From Dugong dugon (lineage: Eukaryota; Chordata; Mammalia; Sirenia; Dugongidae), in assembly GCA_030035585.1 (NCBI GenBank), contig CM057468.1:53068145-53132144 (forward strand): a stretch of DNA of 64,000 bases. The letters run 5' to 3'. The notes beneath the pieces are model-generated. The model had not been told where the DNA came from and ran no database searches. It saw only the letters and a program-made list of their open reading frames with translations. This document shows, in pieces, positions 1 to 13,531 of this stretch. Position numbers and translations under genes: made by a program. The stretch's first letter is position 1, and every line of letters begins with the position of its first letter.

Positions 1-359
1 TTTTTATACATACATGAGCAAAACAGTTGATTTTTTTTTTTTTGTAATTTAAAAAATTGTCTTTAAAATTAGAAAAGTTCTTCTCCATTCTGTGACCAGA
101 TATTGTTTCTGCTAGAATTGCACTTTTCATTCAGGTCCTTAATATAGCTGGGATTTATTTTTGTAAAGTAAAAGTAAGATTTCTTGATTAGCTATCACAT
201 GAGTAAATTTTCTTCAGTTCATTTACATTTACTATTTTGTCACTAGAGAAAAAATGTCCATTTAATTTTGCAGGGATTGAGGTTCTGTTAACAAACTTCC
301 TCCAAAGGTAAAAATGTTGAGTATAGAGTTTTGGTGGGGAGTTTCGTGTGTATTTGGAC

Positions 360-960
360 ATTTTATTGTGCTTTAGGTAAAGATTCACAGAGCAAATTAG
401 TTTCCCATTCAATAATTTCTATACAAATTGTTCTGTGACATTAATTGCAGTCCCTGCAATGTGTCAGCATTCTTCCCATTACAACCCTAGTTCCCTGTTT
501 CTATTTGTCTGATTTTCCTGCCCCTTCTTGCCTTCTCATCTTTGCTTTTGGCTGGGCAGATGTTGCCCTTTTGGTCTCATATAGATTACTGTTCTAAAGA
601 GCACTTTCCTCACAGATGTTATTATTTATTTCATAGGCCTGTCTGTTTTCTGGGTGAAAGTGGATCTCCGGGGGTGGCTTCATTTCTAGGGATGTCTAAG
701 GGCCATTGTCTCAGGGGTTCCTCCAATCTCTATCAGACCAGTAAGTCTGGTGTTTTTTATGAATTTCAGTTTTATTGTACATTTTTTTTCACACTCTGAC
801 CAGGACCTTCTGTTGTGATCCCAGTCAGAGCAGTCAGTAGTGGTTGCCAGGCACCATCTAGTTCTTCTGGTCTGAGTCTAGTGGGGGCTCTGGTTCCTAT
901 GGTCCATTAGTCCTTTGGGCTAATTGCTTCCCTGAGCCTTTGGTTTTCTTTGACTACAGA
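360..960 (-). repeat. Truncated copy of poly(T)-headed retroposon family
   Basis: The stretch starting TTTTATTGTGCTTTAGG, followed by a GCAATGTGTCAGCA segment, GATTACTGTTCTAAAGAGCAC, and the tail TGTTGTGATCCCAGTCAGAG to AGTCCTTTGGGCTAAT, matches the copies at 6700 and 47321 in order. All have the T-rich end on the left, so they read as minus-strand insertions. Confidence 0.75.
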
Positions 961-974
961 AATTTAATGAATCC

Positions 975-1045
975 GTTTACCTCTCTGAGCTTCAGTTTTC
1001 TCATCTATAAAATTAGATTAGTAATTTAAGATTTCTTCTAGCTCT
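975..1045 (+). repeat. MIR fragment
   Basis: CTCTGAGCTTCAGTTTTCTC followed by ATCTATAAAATTAGATTAG matches the conserved core end of MIR (CCTCAGTTTCCTCATCTGTAAAAT). Confidence 0.5.
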
Positions 1046-2664
1046 AAAATTCCATGCTTACAGCCTTTCTTAGCTTGAAGACCCCCAAAATTCAGCAATA
1101 TCCGTATTTGTGAGTGTCAAACTGTCTTTGGGAAAATGTTGCCTCCTTTTATAATAGATACCAATTGATTGCTCAGGGTAGCTTTGCAGTAGTCACTTTT
1201 ACTCTTGATTGAATATGCCTATCAATGCCAAGAATCATTCTGTTCTTTTATATTCTAAAAATACTCCTGTGGCTAGAACTTCTAAAAATGTATTCTTTGT
1301 GAAATTGTGTTGATACGGGGCAGATGGCTGATCTAGCATATCCAACTAGAAGTGTCTCTGCTGTCACGGTATTAAAATCATATTCCAAGTCAAGTCATTA
1401 AATATTTGGAATTGTTTTTCAGAGTTCAGAATGTCCTGAGGAGGATAGAGATCTGGAATTCCCAAATTATGACAAACTGAAAAACACTAGATCTCATTGC
1501 CTCGGACACTTAGAAATACCAGGAAAGTGGCCCAGTTATTTCTACTAGCTGGATTCATTAATCACTGCTCACAGCCTAGCTACAAGCCCTGCTTTTAAAG
1601 AATGCAGATTTATATCTCTTACGTTTCTATCTCTCTCATAAAAAAATTACTCGTTGAGGGCAGCTCCCATCTTTTATTTGAATTTTTAATCCCAATGTCT
1701 AGCAGTAGGCTTTCAGTGTTTGTGGAACTGAATCCTATAGGGGAGGCAATTAAGGGTGATTTAAAATGTTTCCCAAGCTCAGGCATTCAAACCAAATCTA
1801 AAAATCCAAAATTGTACCAGCTCCACGGTTTAGGTCATTGGAGATTTAACGTTTTGCATAAAAGGTTTCCTATCAAGGAGAATTTACCTGGAAATGACAA
1901 GCAGAAAAGACAGGGAGATTCATTCCCAATAGTCGGTTTGTAACTGCAGGCAGGCCCTTGGAAGAATTCCTACTTGGTAAAGAGCAGACACAATCTTTCA
2001 GACTTTAATGCATTACCATTTACCAAGTGTGGATCTTACCTGGGCAACGTTGTATATGAGGATTTTTGAGCCTCATTGGCACCCCAAGCGCACATTAACA
2101 TTCAAGAAAAGAACATTTTTGTTATTGTTGCCTTTATTATCACTTAAAAACTTCATTTCTTTTCAGTCCATTCTTATCTTCCCATCACACCTGTCCCCCA
2201 CCCCAGAAAAATGGGGTGGGACCAATTACTGTGCAACCAAAATTATTTTTATTTTAACCTCCTTTCTTCCTTTTACTTCCTGTTTTGTTTTAAAGTCTCT
2301 CAAACAGTTTTAGCAATATGCCACTGCACTTTAAGTTCTCTTAACCAATTTTAATACCCACTCTCTGTAACTGTACAGTGCGCCAAGGGGACACATTCCC
2401 TTACCTTTCTCCCAATCTTGTTTCAAACTGTGAAATGAAGTTTTTGAGATGGTTACTGAAGAGACTGGAGGCACGCCTCTCTGAAAGACACCAAGGAATT
2501 TACAAAACGTGAAAAAACAAGAGTGTTTTCTTAAGATGCTTTATAATTTCCTTGCTCCTGTGCCATGTGATCTAGCAGTTGCTACGGTAACTAGGAATTT
2601 TTCATTCCATAACTTGCATACATACTGAGACCACCCTTTTTATTACTGCTTTGCCCTCTCTAAA

Positions 2665-2755
2665 GTCACACATGCACGTGCACACACACGCACACACACA
2701 TTCACATGAACACCCACAGGCACATACATGCAAACACACATTTACATACACACAA
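2665..2755. repeat. CA-rich imperfect microsatellite
   Basis: ACAC runs interrupted by ATG, ACG and ATT variants. A simple repeat with no further meaning visible. Confidence 0.8.
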
Positions 2756-4665
2756 AGAGATGTGAAAAGAGTTACCGAGTTCCTTACTTGAAGCCCTCCT
2801 GTTTAAGTGTATCATTGTATACTTTATGTCCTGTCTAAATTCGAAGAATTCTTCCGATTGGTCTGTTCCGATTTAAGAGTTAGCTTTTTTCCCCAAGGAT
2901 TTCCGTTTATAAATTACATCTTAATCAGGAGACATTTCCAAACACAACCGAGTTTCAGATCCTGTAGGAGGAACTTGAGAAGAGAAGCCAAAGCCATAGG
3001 AACCAGCCATGGCTAGCTACCAAGTGCTACTTTAAAAATCTATATTGTCATCTTGTTACTCAGATTTTAAAGGCTTCTATAAAACTGCTACTGTAAATTT
3101 TTCAAACCCCAGGTGACAAGTATATCTGCAACTGGAATGTAGAAACTTGATCCTAGTCGTAATTTAACTTGGCTTTTCATCCATCTTTGGGCTGCGTGGG
3201 GAAAGTGCCTATATTGGCATTTTCCCTTTAGAATAACTTTGCATGTGTATTACCCATATATACACACACATATTTTAAATAATTGGAGAATTCTTGGAAG
3301 CTAGAAGATATTTCTGCATAACAATTGACTTTTTCATTTCTATAAAATCCTTTTAGGAAGCGAAGTTTAAGTTGTCGTTTTTTGTATTTATTTTAATCTC
3401 AGGCAAAGTATGTATTGTATTTAGAGGGTCATTGAGGTGCCCCAATAAAGAGAGGTGGAAATAAGTGCTGTTCCCTAGCACTGAAGAATAAAGTTTTCCA
3501 AGTCATCTCAGTGTTGCAAATCCCAGTATGACAATCTGTAGTGAACATATTGTACAAATAGAGTCTGCCTGGATGCCGCAGACAGAACTCACACGTGCGA
3601 AATATTGACAGCCACGAAGTTGTTCTCCATTGATCTGGGAGTTGACAGTTTTTTTCCTTTTCTTCTTTCAGTTATTAGGAAATGCTTAACTTAGGTTTCT
3701 GCATGAATCCCCATTTCTTCTAAATTATCTCCAAATAGGCCCCCGTCGGGTTGTGTGCACACAGTGCAGTAGCCCAGGTGCCCTTTGACCTATGCTCCTT
3801 GAGTCCAGAGAAGCTAGGGTGCTGGATGAGGAGCACAGGCAGTAGCATTTATGGGTTAAGTGATTGAGAGTCTTTATTTCCCAGCTCAGCTCACCCTTCT
3901 TATATTCTCTCTGGGCGTTCTAAGCAGGGCGAGTGTATATAACTCACGTGTCTTAGCAGAATGAAATCGCCACCATACTGGGGACAGAGGAGTGGCAGAA
4001 AGCAGTGCCTCGCCTCAGGTGGTCATGGCTATCACGCCTTATTAGTTGCCGCTTGTTTTCTTCGTCCTGGGTGCACTTTAACTGTGCTGACACTAAGAGT
4101 TACTAACTACTCCTTTGCAGATAATCAATAATCCTACTCAAAAATTAAGGGCTCATAAGGCATTCACTGATTCTTGAAAATTTTTTTTTTTAACTTGAGA
4201 GTCAAGGACAATTGAACTTCATTGTCTCACTTCTTTTAGATTTTGGTCTCGGGGTAAAGAGACATAGGGTTGTGGGGTGAGGTGAGTGTCAGAGAGAAGC
4301 AACCCTGTACCCCCATGATAATTATCCCATTCAAATTATCCCGTTCATCGTCCCGCATTCTCCTCTGGCAGAAGGGCTTTCTTTGCTCTTTCTTTTCTCC
4401 AGGTTCGATGAGCTTTGTAATTAAATCCCATGATGCCCTCTGGCACTCAGTGGTGTGTACAGAGCCATGGGAAACAGTTCTCAATGCAACTAAAAAAATG
4501 CGATGATACATTATTTTTGTGTGTTTTTAATATGGACAATATCTACCCATATATATAGACAAAATTATAGCGAGGCCCTGATATAAATCCAATTTGGGAA
4601 CTCTTTGGTGTCAATTTCCTTAGATATCGTACAGTTACAGTATAGTTTGTATGTTTTTCTGCATC

Positions 4666-4815
4666 TTTTTATTGAGGACTTACTGTCTGTTCAACACTCC
4701 TAACTGTGTCTATAAGGTAAGATTTATTTCATTTTACAGACAAGAAAACTGATGCTCAGAGAGACTAAACAACTTGGTTAAGCGCCTTCACTGGCAGGTC
4801 TAGGATTTGAGCCCC
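4666..4815 (-). repeat. MIR fragment
   Basis: TTATTGAGGACTTACTGTCTG, TTTCATTTTACAGACAAGAA, and CTCAGAGAGACTAAACAACT correspond to the reverse complement of the MIR core and 3' part. Confidence 0.65.
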
Positions 4816-6697
4816 ACACAGGTCTGTCTGCACTTTGGTGGATATCTGCTTAATTTTATTCAAGTCGTAAGTTCCTTGAAGGGCTGCCACCAGTTGAGTT
4901 TAATTTGTGTACTGATCAAGAATTGTTATTATCCATGAAGTAGAGATGGAGAGACCATGCTGCTGGCATGGAATCTGGTAGAAGGGAGCTTGGTGAGATG
5001 TTGGGATTGTTAAGCGAACTAGATGTAGCTAGTCACTGGTGATTAAAGGGCCACTGGTCATGACTCCTAAGAACTGAATCACCCGGGATTTCTTGCCCTC
5101 CTGCTCCAAATGGGACTTGACCTTTAGGAGGCCTTGGCATGAGATCAGAGAGCAGTTGGAAAAAAAGTCAGGATATTTCTTCCTACCTCCATCCTGCTTC
5201 TTACTGCAGTTCTGGCACCCCTCCTTGACTGCAGCTCCTCCAGGGTGGCCTCTCCTTTACATCTCCAGCTCCCACTGAGATCTATTATACTTACTCTTTC
5301 CTGCCCATTATCCCCCTTCAAACAGGGGTGGTTAGGATCTCCTACTTTGCTAGTTTATGGGTATCTCAAACCTACCCATCCTCTGTTAATAGTCCCTTCA
5401 TTAAACACTTTCAAAACCCCAGCTTAATGGGCCTCCCTTTTCTGCAAGTATCTATACTGACCCATCAGGCTATTACAATATATTTAAATATACTTGTGAT
5501 GAAGACATTGACTTTATATTTAAGATATTACAATCTCTTCCTATTCTACCGTGCAATAGGTTTAGTAGCTGAAGTTGGCCCCAGGATCAAATTCCTAGTT
5601 TTATGGTTCTTAGACAACTTGTTTTACATGATAATAATTACTAGAGGCAATAAGATGGAATAAAAGAATTCTAGCAGCCAGAAGGTTTTAATCCAGTCAT
5701 GTTACTAGTTTTCTATGGGAGTTTGGTCAAGTTCCATGACCACTTTATGTTTGTTCTCATAGCTGTGAAAGGTAACACTTTACATAGATTTTTTAAGTTT
5801 TGAGATAGTAAATCCTTTTAATTCCACTTAGGCTTTAATTTGAATTATTAATCTGTGATTGTGTGGGTTAAAAGTAAAGAGCAAATTATTTTTACTAAAG
5901 TGTCTTCTGCCAGAGTAGGCTGTTCAAAGATGTATTTGTCAGGCTAGTGCCTTGTGTTGTGGTAAACCGCTCACCTTGACACACATCTGCATATTTAATC
6001 TTTCTTAGTGTGCTCTCTTAATCAGTTCTATCTTGCCAGCAATATTCTTTTAATCTTTTTTTTTTTAAGATCTGTTTACTTTTTTCCATGAGAAAAAAAG
6101 AATCATGAGATACATTGTCAGCAACTTCTGTGAAGGTTGCTCTCAGACAAAATTGTTTTTGGCCAGAGGAGATTTTTTTTCAGATAAATGTTCCAATTTT
6201 GCTGTACCCACATTTACAGTGCAAGAATAGATGCGGGCATTGTGGTTTGATGTGCTAAGTTGTGTGTGAATTTCTGTAGAGCAAGATGGGAGAGATACCT
6301 AACCACTAAATCCTGTGCATTTTTCCTACTTAAAAGAGCCAATAACTTTGGGCTTCTGTGAGAAGAGTGAAATCAAGACAGCTGAATCTTGCAGAGTCTT
6401 AGTGTTGGAAAGGATGTGGAGGTCATCTTGTCTGACACCCACTCTCAGTGAAGAACAGTCTTCATTGGTTCTATAATATCTTTGACAGGCTCTGCTCCAC
6501 CTTGAGAGATAGCTCATGTCACCTCTGTTGTTAACACTGCCTTAAGTTGAGCCACAGTTAACCTTCTTTGTCTCAACACCCCTGGTGGAAGGTCACCTTT
6601 CTAGAACTACATGAATAATTTTACGGTCCCTCTCCCGCAAGGTAGAGTGACTCAGAGTTAAAATAACTGTCTACGGTTCCATTCTCCTAATCTTCTT

Positions 6698-8110
6698 TTA
6701 AAAAATTTTTTTTTATTTTTAATTTTATGGTGCCTTAGGTGAAAGTTTGGAGCCCTGGTGGTACAGTGGTTAAGAGCTTGGCTTATAACCAACAGGTCAG
6801 CAGTTCAAATCCACCAGCCTTGGAAACCCTATGGGGCAGTTCTTCTCTGTCCTGTAGGGTCGCTTTGAGTTGGAATTGACTTGATGGCCAGGTTTTGGTT
6901 TTAGGTAAAAGTTTACAGTGCAAGTTCATTTCTCATTCAAAACTTTATACACGAATTGTTTTGTAACATTGGTTGCAATCCCTGCAATGTGTCAGAACTC
7001 TCCCCTTTTCCCTTTACACCCCGGATTCCCCATGTCCATTCATCCAGTTTTCCTGTCCCTTCCTGCCTTCCTGTCTTTGCTTTTTGGACAGGTGTTGCCC
7101 ATTAGGTCCCATTAATTTAACTAAAAAGCACATTCCTTATGTGTGTTATTGTTTATTTTATAGGCCTGGCCAATCATTGGCGGAAAGGTTGACTTCAACT
7201 CTGAGTTAGCAGGGTGTCTGGGGACCATAGTCTCAGGGTTCCTTCAGTCTCTGTCAGATCAATAAGGCTGGTTATTTTTATGAATTTGAATTTTGTTCTA
7301 CATTTTTCTACTGCACTGTCCCGGACCATCTATCGTGATCCCTGTCAGAGCCATCGGTGGTGGTAGCCAGGCACCACTGAGTTCTTCTGGATTCAGCCTG
7401 GTGAAGGCTGTGGTTCATCTGCTCTGTTAGTGTTTGGACTAATATTTTCCTTGTAGCTTTGGTTTTCTTCATTCTCGTTTGTTCTGAACGGGATAGGACC
7501 AATAGACATATCTTAGATGGCCTCGTGCAAGCTTTTAAGACCCCAGCCGCTACTCACCAAAGCAGGATGCAGAACATTTTTTTAATGAACTGCGTTATGC
7601 CAATTGAGCTAGATGTCCCCATAGACCATGGTCACTAGCTGTCAGCCCCAGTAACCCGGTTCCTCAAGGAGTTTGGATGTGTCTGGGAAGCATCTATGAC
7701 TTTTCCTTGGTCGAGTTTGATCTTTTCTTGTTTAGGAATTCCAGCTACCTAAATTTTTCCTCATAGGACTTGTTTCTTGGACCCTCTGTGGCTTCTTGGG
7801 CAGGGCCCGAGGCAGCTTATCCACTGTAAGTCTCACCTCCACCAGGCTTAACTAGCATGTCTCTGTGTACCTGAGTTTTATGGGCATAGGTGCCCACAGA
7901 CACACAGCCTTCTTCTAAACCCCACCATGTTTAATTCTGTTCCTTCCTTGGTTCCTGCCTCAGTTCCTGGCAGTACTTCATTTCCCCTTGCTGGGTCTTC
8001 AGCTCTAGCCTGATCTGAGGTGTTTTTGTTGTGGTCCCAACACCATGTTCAGCCCTTCTGAAATGTAATCCCTTGATTGCATTCCCAAACCAGACAAGCC
8101 ATCCAGAACT
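6698..8110 (-). repeat. Long copy of the poly(T)-headed retroposon family, split by an AfroSINE
   Basis: After a T-rich start the element reads TTAGGTAAAAGTTTACAGTG, passes through GCAATGTGTCAGAACTC, GTTTATTTTATAGGCCTG and GGTAGCCAGGCACCA, and continues to AAGCTTTTAAGACCCCAG and CAAACCAGACAAGCCATCC. It is the longest copy here. An AfroSINE at 6749-6900 interrupts it. No intact coding frame is visible, so the family may be a non-autonomous element or a LINE 3' region. I could not name the family. Confidence 0.7.
6749..6900 (+). repeat. AfroSINE with target-site duplication
   Basis: GGAGCCCTGGTGGTACAGTG, GGCAGTTCTTCTCTGTCC and GAATTGACTTGATGG are AfroSINE landmarks (tRNA-derived head and conserved body). 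TTAGGTGAAAGTTT at 6735 and TTAGGTAAAAGTTT at 6901 are its target duplication. Confidence 0.93.
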
Positions 8111-8114
8111 AAAA

Positions 8115-8250
8115 ACTGGCTATTCTAGTAGTTTTGAGCCTCACCATTCCTAGATCATGGGGAAGGCATAGGACTGAAGTGATTCATTCTGTTGTGCATA
8201 GGGTCACTATGAGTTGGGGGCCGACTCAACACAGCTAACAACAACACTAA
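8115..8250 (+). repeat. AfroSINE-related variant (CAACAAC tail)
   Basis: CATAGGGTCACTATGAGTTGG followed by GCCGACTCAACACAGCTAAC and AACAAC shares the AfroSINE body but ends in a different, CAACAAC-type tail, like the element at 56517. Confidence 0.7.
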
Positions 8251-8342
8251 TATTGCCTAGATACACCTGTTGCCTGACCCACTAATCAGTTTGGCCTGCT
8301 TTGGGTATCAGTCAGTGTCAGGGTAGATCAGGTCCCCTTTGA

Positions 8343-8440
8343 TAGTTGTATGGGTTCAATCCCAGCTTCACCACGTCCTCCCTCTGTGACCTTTCTTGAC
8401 CAAGTTACTTTATCTCAGCGTGTTTTCTGAGTCTCTAAAA
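8343..8440 (+). repeat. MIR fragment
   Basis: GGGTTCAATCCCAGCTTCACC, CTCTGTGACCTT and CAAGTTACTTTATCTC match the MIR core in sense orientation. Confidence 0.7.
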
Positions 8441-8557
8441 TATATCCATGAACCCCCTGTTAAGAACCCTTTTAAGAATGTATTTTCTTAGAACAGCTGG
8501 GACATAATAGACTGGAAAATGCCAATGGCTGTTTCTTTGAGTACGTGGCAGAGGAAT

Positions 8558-8586
8558 ATTTTCCATTATCTCTGATAATGGAAAAT
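8558..8586. other. Perfect 13-bp inverted repeat with 3-nt loop
   Basis: ATTTTCCATTATC, loop TCT, then GATAATGGAAAAT. No function can be assigned from sequence. Confidence 0.7.
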
Positions 8587-10059
8587 TAAGCAGTTGTGAC
8601 TGAGAAATCTCCAGCAGTCCTGAAAAATCTCTTAGCAATCACTTTTTCTTGCTAGTGCTCGTGATACATGAAAATATAAATACAGTCAGAAACTTACTTT
8701 TAAAAACTCAACATTTTTTATTATTCTATAGATATTTTCATCATAAAAATAAGTATCTTTCATTTTAATAAATTTGATTTGGAAGTGCAAAAAGCTGATC
8801 ACGATAATAAAAGTTAACCTAAAGCTACTGGTTGAAGCTGCTGGTCCTGTTACTCATTCAGAATTCATAGGCAGGAGAGCAGTGTAGCCATAAAAAGGGG
8901 GAAAAAAAAGAAAGAAATCAGAACTACTTACCTAAAAAAATGGAACAGAGATGAAACAGGGAAAACTTGGAAGCTCTTCTCGGTTTTCATATTCCCGATG
9001 GGCTCTGTTCAAACAGTCCTGTGAGTCTGTGATCAAACCCCTTTCTCTCTTATCAGTCATCCTCCGACTTTTAAGATACTTATTCATTTCTGCCCTTCCT
9101 TCCCATCCCTATCCCAAATAATGTCCCCATATGCAAAGCTGTGAAGAATTCATTTGACCATGTTCTGGGAGTTCCTTGTTCTTCCCGCCATCTCTTCAAG
9201 ATAGTACGAGAAGGGACTGGTTTCTGCAGGTCTAGGGGCTAAAGTATGTATATGTGGGGGGAGATGGTTACTGAGATTAAAAGTGGGGTACAAACCAGGG
9301 CTGAACACCATGGGCAGAGGCATGGAGGCATGGAAGAGCATGGTGCATTCTGGGACTACACCCTGACCCCCACTGCGCCTTCCCCATCATTGCTGCCTCT
9401 AGAGAAGCCCCTTCTCTCGTGAGGCCTGTGTACTTGCACTTTTCCTTCACTCTAGCATGCTCTCACACTTTCCTTGGTAGCTTTACTATCTGGCTCCTAC
9501 CTCACTATCTTCAGAGCCCTGCTCTTTGCCCCCACCCTCAGGAACATTCCTGTGTATGCCTCCTTTATCACCTTGACAAGGAAATGCCTTTTATCTTTAA
9601 CACCAACAACCACCATGTCCACACCTCTCTATACCACTAGCAAGGCAGCATCTTATAACTTTTGTCAATGCCCTCTAGCCAAAGACTACCAGGAACACAC
9701 TTATTGAGCGAGTTGGGTTTATTACTTATTGCAGTCATGGACACCGGACACCATAGGGAGCCATGAGTGGTACCGCTTGGGCTTGGTAGGAGGGCATTAG
9801 AAAGGACTTACAGAAAGGACTTAGGTTTATGTGAGGTGATTTGGAAGACGGTATAAGGAAGCTGGACTTTGCTCTGGATTGAATGCTATCAGGAAGCAGG
9901 GCTAGTTTTATATCTATGTATCTTAATAACCCATATCTGGAAGGAGAGAAGACTAGAGCAAGACTAAAGCTATAATGGGTAAAGAAGCAGCAGTCACTCA
10001 CGTTAGCCAGGAGAGGACCGTGTTTGGTCATTTTGCAGTTTGGACAATGTTCATGTTTT

Positions 10060-10475
10060 TTTTTTTTTTTTTTCATTGTACTTCAGGTGAAGGCTTACAG
10101 AACAAATAGTTTCTCATGAAACAGTAGTACACATATTGTTTTATGACATTGGTTAACAATCCCACGACATGTCAACCCTCTCCCTTCTCGACCTTTTTCT
10201 TCTTTTTTTTTTGGTGAAAATATACATAGCCAAAGATACACCATTTCAAAAATTTCTACATGCACAGTCAGTGACATCGACCACGCTTTTCCAATTGTGC
10301 TGCTACTCTCACTTTAGATGAAGGTTTACAGAACAAAATATTTTCTCATTAAACAGTTAGTACACATGTTGCCCTATGACAATGGTTAACAACCTCAAAA
10401 CACATCAACGCTATCCTTAGTCAACCTTGGGTTCCCTATCACCAGGTTTCCTGTCCCCTTCTGCCTTCTAGTCCT
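10060..10475 (-). repeat. 5'-truncated composite retroposon with target-site duplication
   Basis: GGACAATGTTCATGTTTT at about 10042 and GGACAATGTTCGTGTTTT at 10476 flank the copy. It starts with a long T run, then CATTGTACTTCAGGTGAAGG, a second T run with GGTGAAAATATACATAGCC, and then a second GATGAAGGTTTACAGAAC arm. The same two-arm order is seen at 47321, so this mosaic is a property of the family. Confidence 0.85.
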
Positions 10476-11799
10476 GGACAATGTTCGTGTTTTGTCTGTG
10501 TTTAGGCACAGTTATGGAGTGGTCTTGTTTTTGTCTTATTCCATCATGATCACAGAGTGGCCTTGTCTGATGTTGACATTCTGTGAAACTGTTTATGTTC
10601 AGCTGGAGAGCCCCAAGGCCTGGCTGTGGAGGCCAGGAGGTTTCCCAGATGCCAGAGGCTGCTTTTTGTCTTTCTCAGTCTTCACCACCAAAACTGCTTT
10701 ACCTCAGATATTGGCCTTGATCAAACTCTCCTCCTTCTTCCTCCTCCACCACCCAGGCTGCTCCTGTAGCGCATGAGGGGAGTTGTCCTCAGCACCTCTG
10801 TTTCCCCAGTTCATCAGCTTTTCTTGGCTCGCTTATTTCCCTGACCAGACAGAGATTATGTATTGATGAGCTGTTTTCATGAGGTGCTGAGAGCTACCCT
10901 CAATTCCCTCTCCTCTGGTACCGTTGGTTGCTTCCCTCTTTGCCAGTCCCTTATCCTAGATGAGCCTTGTCATTCACTATCCCCCTCTTGGGTTTATGAG
11001 CATTTTAGCAGCAAGTCATTAAACTGTAAATGTGTTTTCTAGCCTAAGTCCACAATGCTGTCCGGCAATCCTTTTTTATATATCTTTTTTATCCCCTGTT
11101 GTACCCTCTGAGGTCACATTTCTGATAATAATCTTTCTCGTTAGGCCACCAACTTCACCTCAAATGCCCTCCTTCCAGAAGATGGTCTCAATTTCTACTC
11201 TGCTAAGAAGATAGAGGCCATCTCAGATGATCTATCTCAACTTTCTTGATCCCTCATTTTTTTTTTTCTAAATCTTCGCCCATTCTCTCTCCCTTGATCC
11301 TCACTGAAAAGAATTATCATTCCTTTTCTGGCCTAACCCCCCCACTTGTGTTCCTGATCTTGTCAGCTCTTCTCAGTAACCCCCTACCCCACCTTGCTAC
11401 CTTCCCCCAGCCTTACAGCCTCTTCACGCTGATTCCTTCCCTTCAAAATGAAGTTCTGAGGCAATAGAAATTCTTAGGAAGTGGTTTTTCCTCAGCTCTG
11501 CCTACTTCCTCCTCACCCCTTGACCTAACGTGATCTCATCATCACTTAACCATCTTTGTAAGCTTTACCACATCAGATGAGCTTTTTCTTTGAATCTCCT
11601 GATACAGAACTCTGCAAGTTTTTCTTCTGGCTCATCTTGGTTTGCTTCTTCATAATCTCTACAAGTAGGTTTTCTCCGTGAGTCTGATACATTCTCTCTT
11701 TATCTCTTCCCCTCCTCTTTGTATTTTTTTTTCTGTCTCTCTCATCTTCATGGTTCCCTCTCTCTCCCACTTCCCCTTACCAATCTCATCTACTCCCAA

Positions 11800-12225
11800 A
11801 ACTTGAATGATTCATAAATTTATCCCTATCCTTGACCTTTTCCCAGGGATCTAGTTCTTTATTTCTAACTGCCAGCTAAGCATCTGCAGTAGGTCATCTC
11901 CTGAGTACATCAGATGTCTGAAACCAGGTTCATCAGTCTCTCTAGAACCAGGTGCTCCTGCTACAGTATCGGACCCATTGACTGGCATTCCCATTCTTTC
12001 AGCAACCCATAATCATCTTTGATTATCAAATCCCATAGATTCCATATTGGGATTGTCTCTTGCATTTGTCCCGTCTTAGGGTGCTCACCAAGCTGTATGT
12101 GTGTTGTTATTGAGCCTATTATTGGTTAAGGTCAGGGAGCTTGTTGCGTTCATCTTTGCTTGCCACTTGGTGCCCAACACAGTGCCTTACCTAAAGGAGG
12201 TCCTCACTATTTGTTGAGTAGAAAA
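11800..12225 (+). repeat. L2-like LINE 3' region
   Basis: TCAGATGTCTGAAACCAGGTT, the AATCATCTTTGATTATCA segment and an end reading CAACACAGTGCCTTACC with ATTTGTTGAGTAG resemble the L2 3' end (SPGCCTGGCAC-type region and TTGTTGAATG end). The 11000-11800 stretch may be the upstream part but is too diverged to call. Confidence 0.55.
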
Positions 12226-12925
12226 TTACGAACCAAGTATTTCAATGCTTTACTTGGATTTTACGAACTAATTATCATTGAACATACTTTCCATCATTAT
12301 TTCTCTTAATACTTTTGTTCTTAACCAAGCAAGCAGCAGAATAGAGTTTTATACCTAGAACCTTGGCCATAGCACTTTTGCTATTTTTCAGGAAGAGTAA
12401 TTAGTTAAGGGTACATAGGTCAGGAGGTGTTAATTTCACCTTCCTCCTTGAGAGCCAGGTATAATACATAGGGTTATTATCTTTTTATGGCAATTTTAGA
12501 TAACTTACATCTCCCTTTTTACATTGATTTTTTCTGCTTTTTACCTTCTTTATTTTTTAACAAGTTTTCAAAATGGAAACTATTCCAATGACATAAGATA
12601 CTATTGATAGTGTATCAATATGACTCAGCTCTTACCCTGCCCAGCAGAGTGTGGCCTCTCTGTGCACAGGCATGTAATACATGTGAGTTACACAGACATT
12701 AGAGAGGCCTTTTCCATCCATATGTATGTGTGTCGTTCATGGAAGTTAATAGTGCCATATATCACGTGCATGTAGAATGTAAAATGTACTTCAGGATGAC
12801 AGCAGACTCATAAAATGAGTATTGGCTTACTATTTAGAGGAAACCAGGGAAAGATTTTTGTCATTTCAAATTTGCTGTTTACTCAGTTATTTCTGTCTCT
12901 GTATCTCAGATCCTCATTCTGCCTT

Positions 12926-12947
12926 TTTGTATGTGTGTGTGTGTGTC
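12926..12947. repeat. (TG)n microsatellite
   Basis: Short TG dinucleotide run after TTTTTGTA. Confidence 0.8.
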
Positions 12948-13351
12948 AATATGTGCCTTCCTCTCCAGCCACCTTATTTCACTCCAGCCACATGGATAAC
13001 AAAAGAACCCTTTGGAGAAATGAAAGATAGCAATTACACATTGGTATTCATGTTACCAGAGTCACACTGACTTCCTCAGGGAGTTTAACAATGAATATCC
13101 AACATTAATTGCCACAGTAGCTGTGTGTCTGACCTTGCTGAAATGTAATACATCATTTTTACATAGTGAAATTATTTGCCACTGAAAGATTAAAACAGAA
13201 TGATCATAAAATTATATTACTGTTTAGAATGACTGATATTTTTTGTTGTGAAGAAAATCCTGAGACTCAGTTGACTAAGTGGCTACATTGTCTTAGGAAT
13301 CAGGACACCAGGCATTGAAATACCAGTTCTATCACTGATTTGTTGGCAATT

Positions 13352-13517
13352 GTGGCAGTTGTGGTGGTGCAGTGGTTAAGAGCTCGGCTGCTAACCAAAA
13401 GATCAGCAGTTCTAATCCTCCAGCCGCTCCTTGGAAATCCTGTGGGAAGGTTCTACTCTGTTGTATAGGGTCACTATGAGTCGAAATCGACCCGATGGCA
13501 ACGGGTTTGGTTTTTTA
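13352..13517 (+). repeat. AfroSINE (first of a tandem pair)
   Basis: GTGGTGGTGCAGTGGTTAAG, CGGCTGCTAACC and GGTCACTATGAGTCGAAATC with GGCAACGGGTTTGG are diagnostic. It lacks the middle GTGGCAGTCTGCTTCC block found in its neighbour. Confidence 0.94.
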
Positions 13518-13531
13518 ATCCTTATGGAGGA

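Noticed and set aside
1602-1943. 113-residue sense ORF
   Set aside because: No recognisable domain, no splice context, no similarity; length is within chance expectation for AT-rich DNA.
9735-10076. 113-residue antisense ORF beginning with a lysine run
   Set aside because: It starts in the retroposon poly(T) tract and is unsupported.
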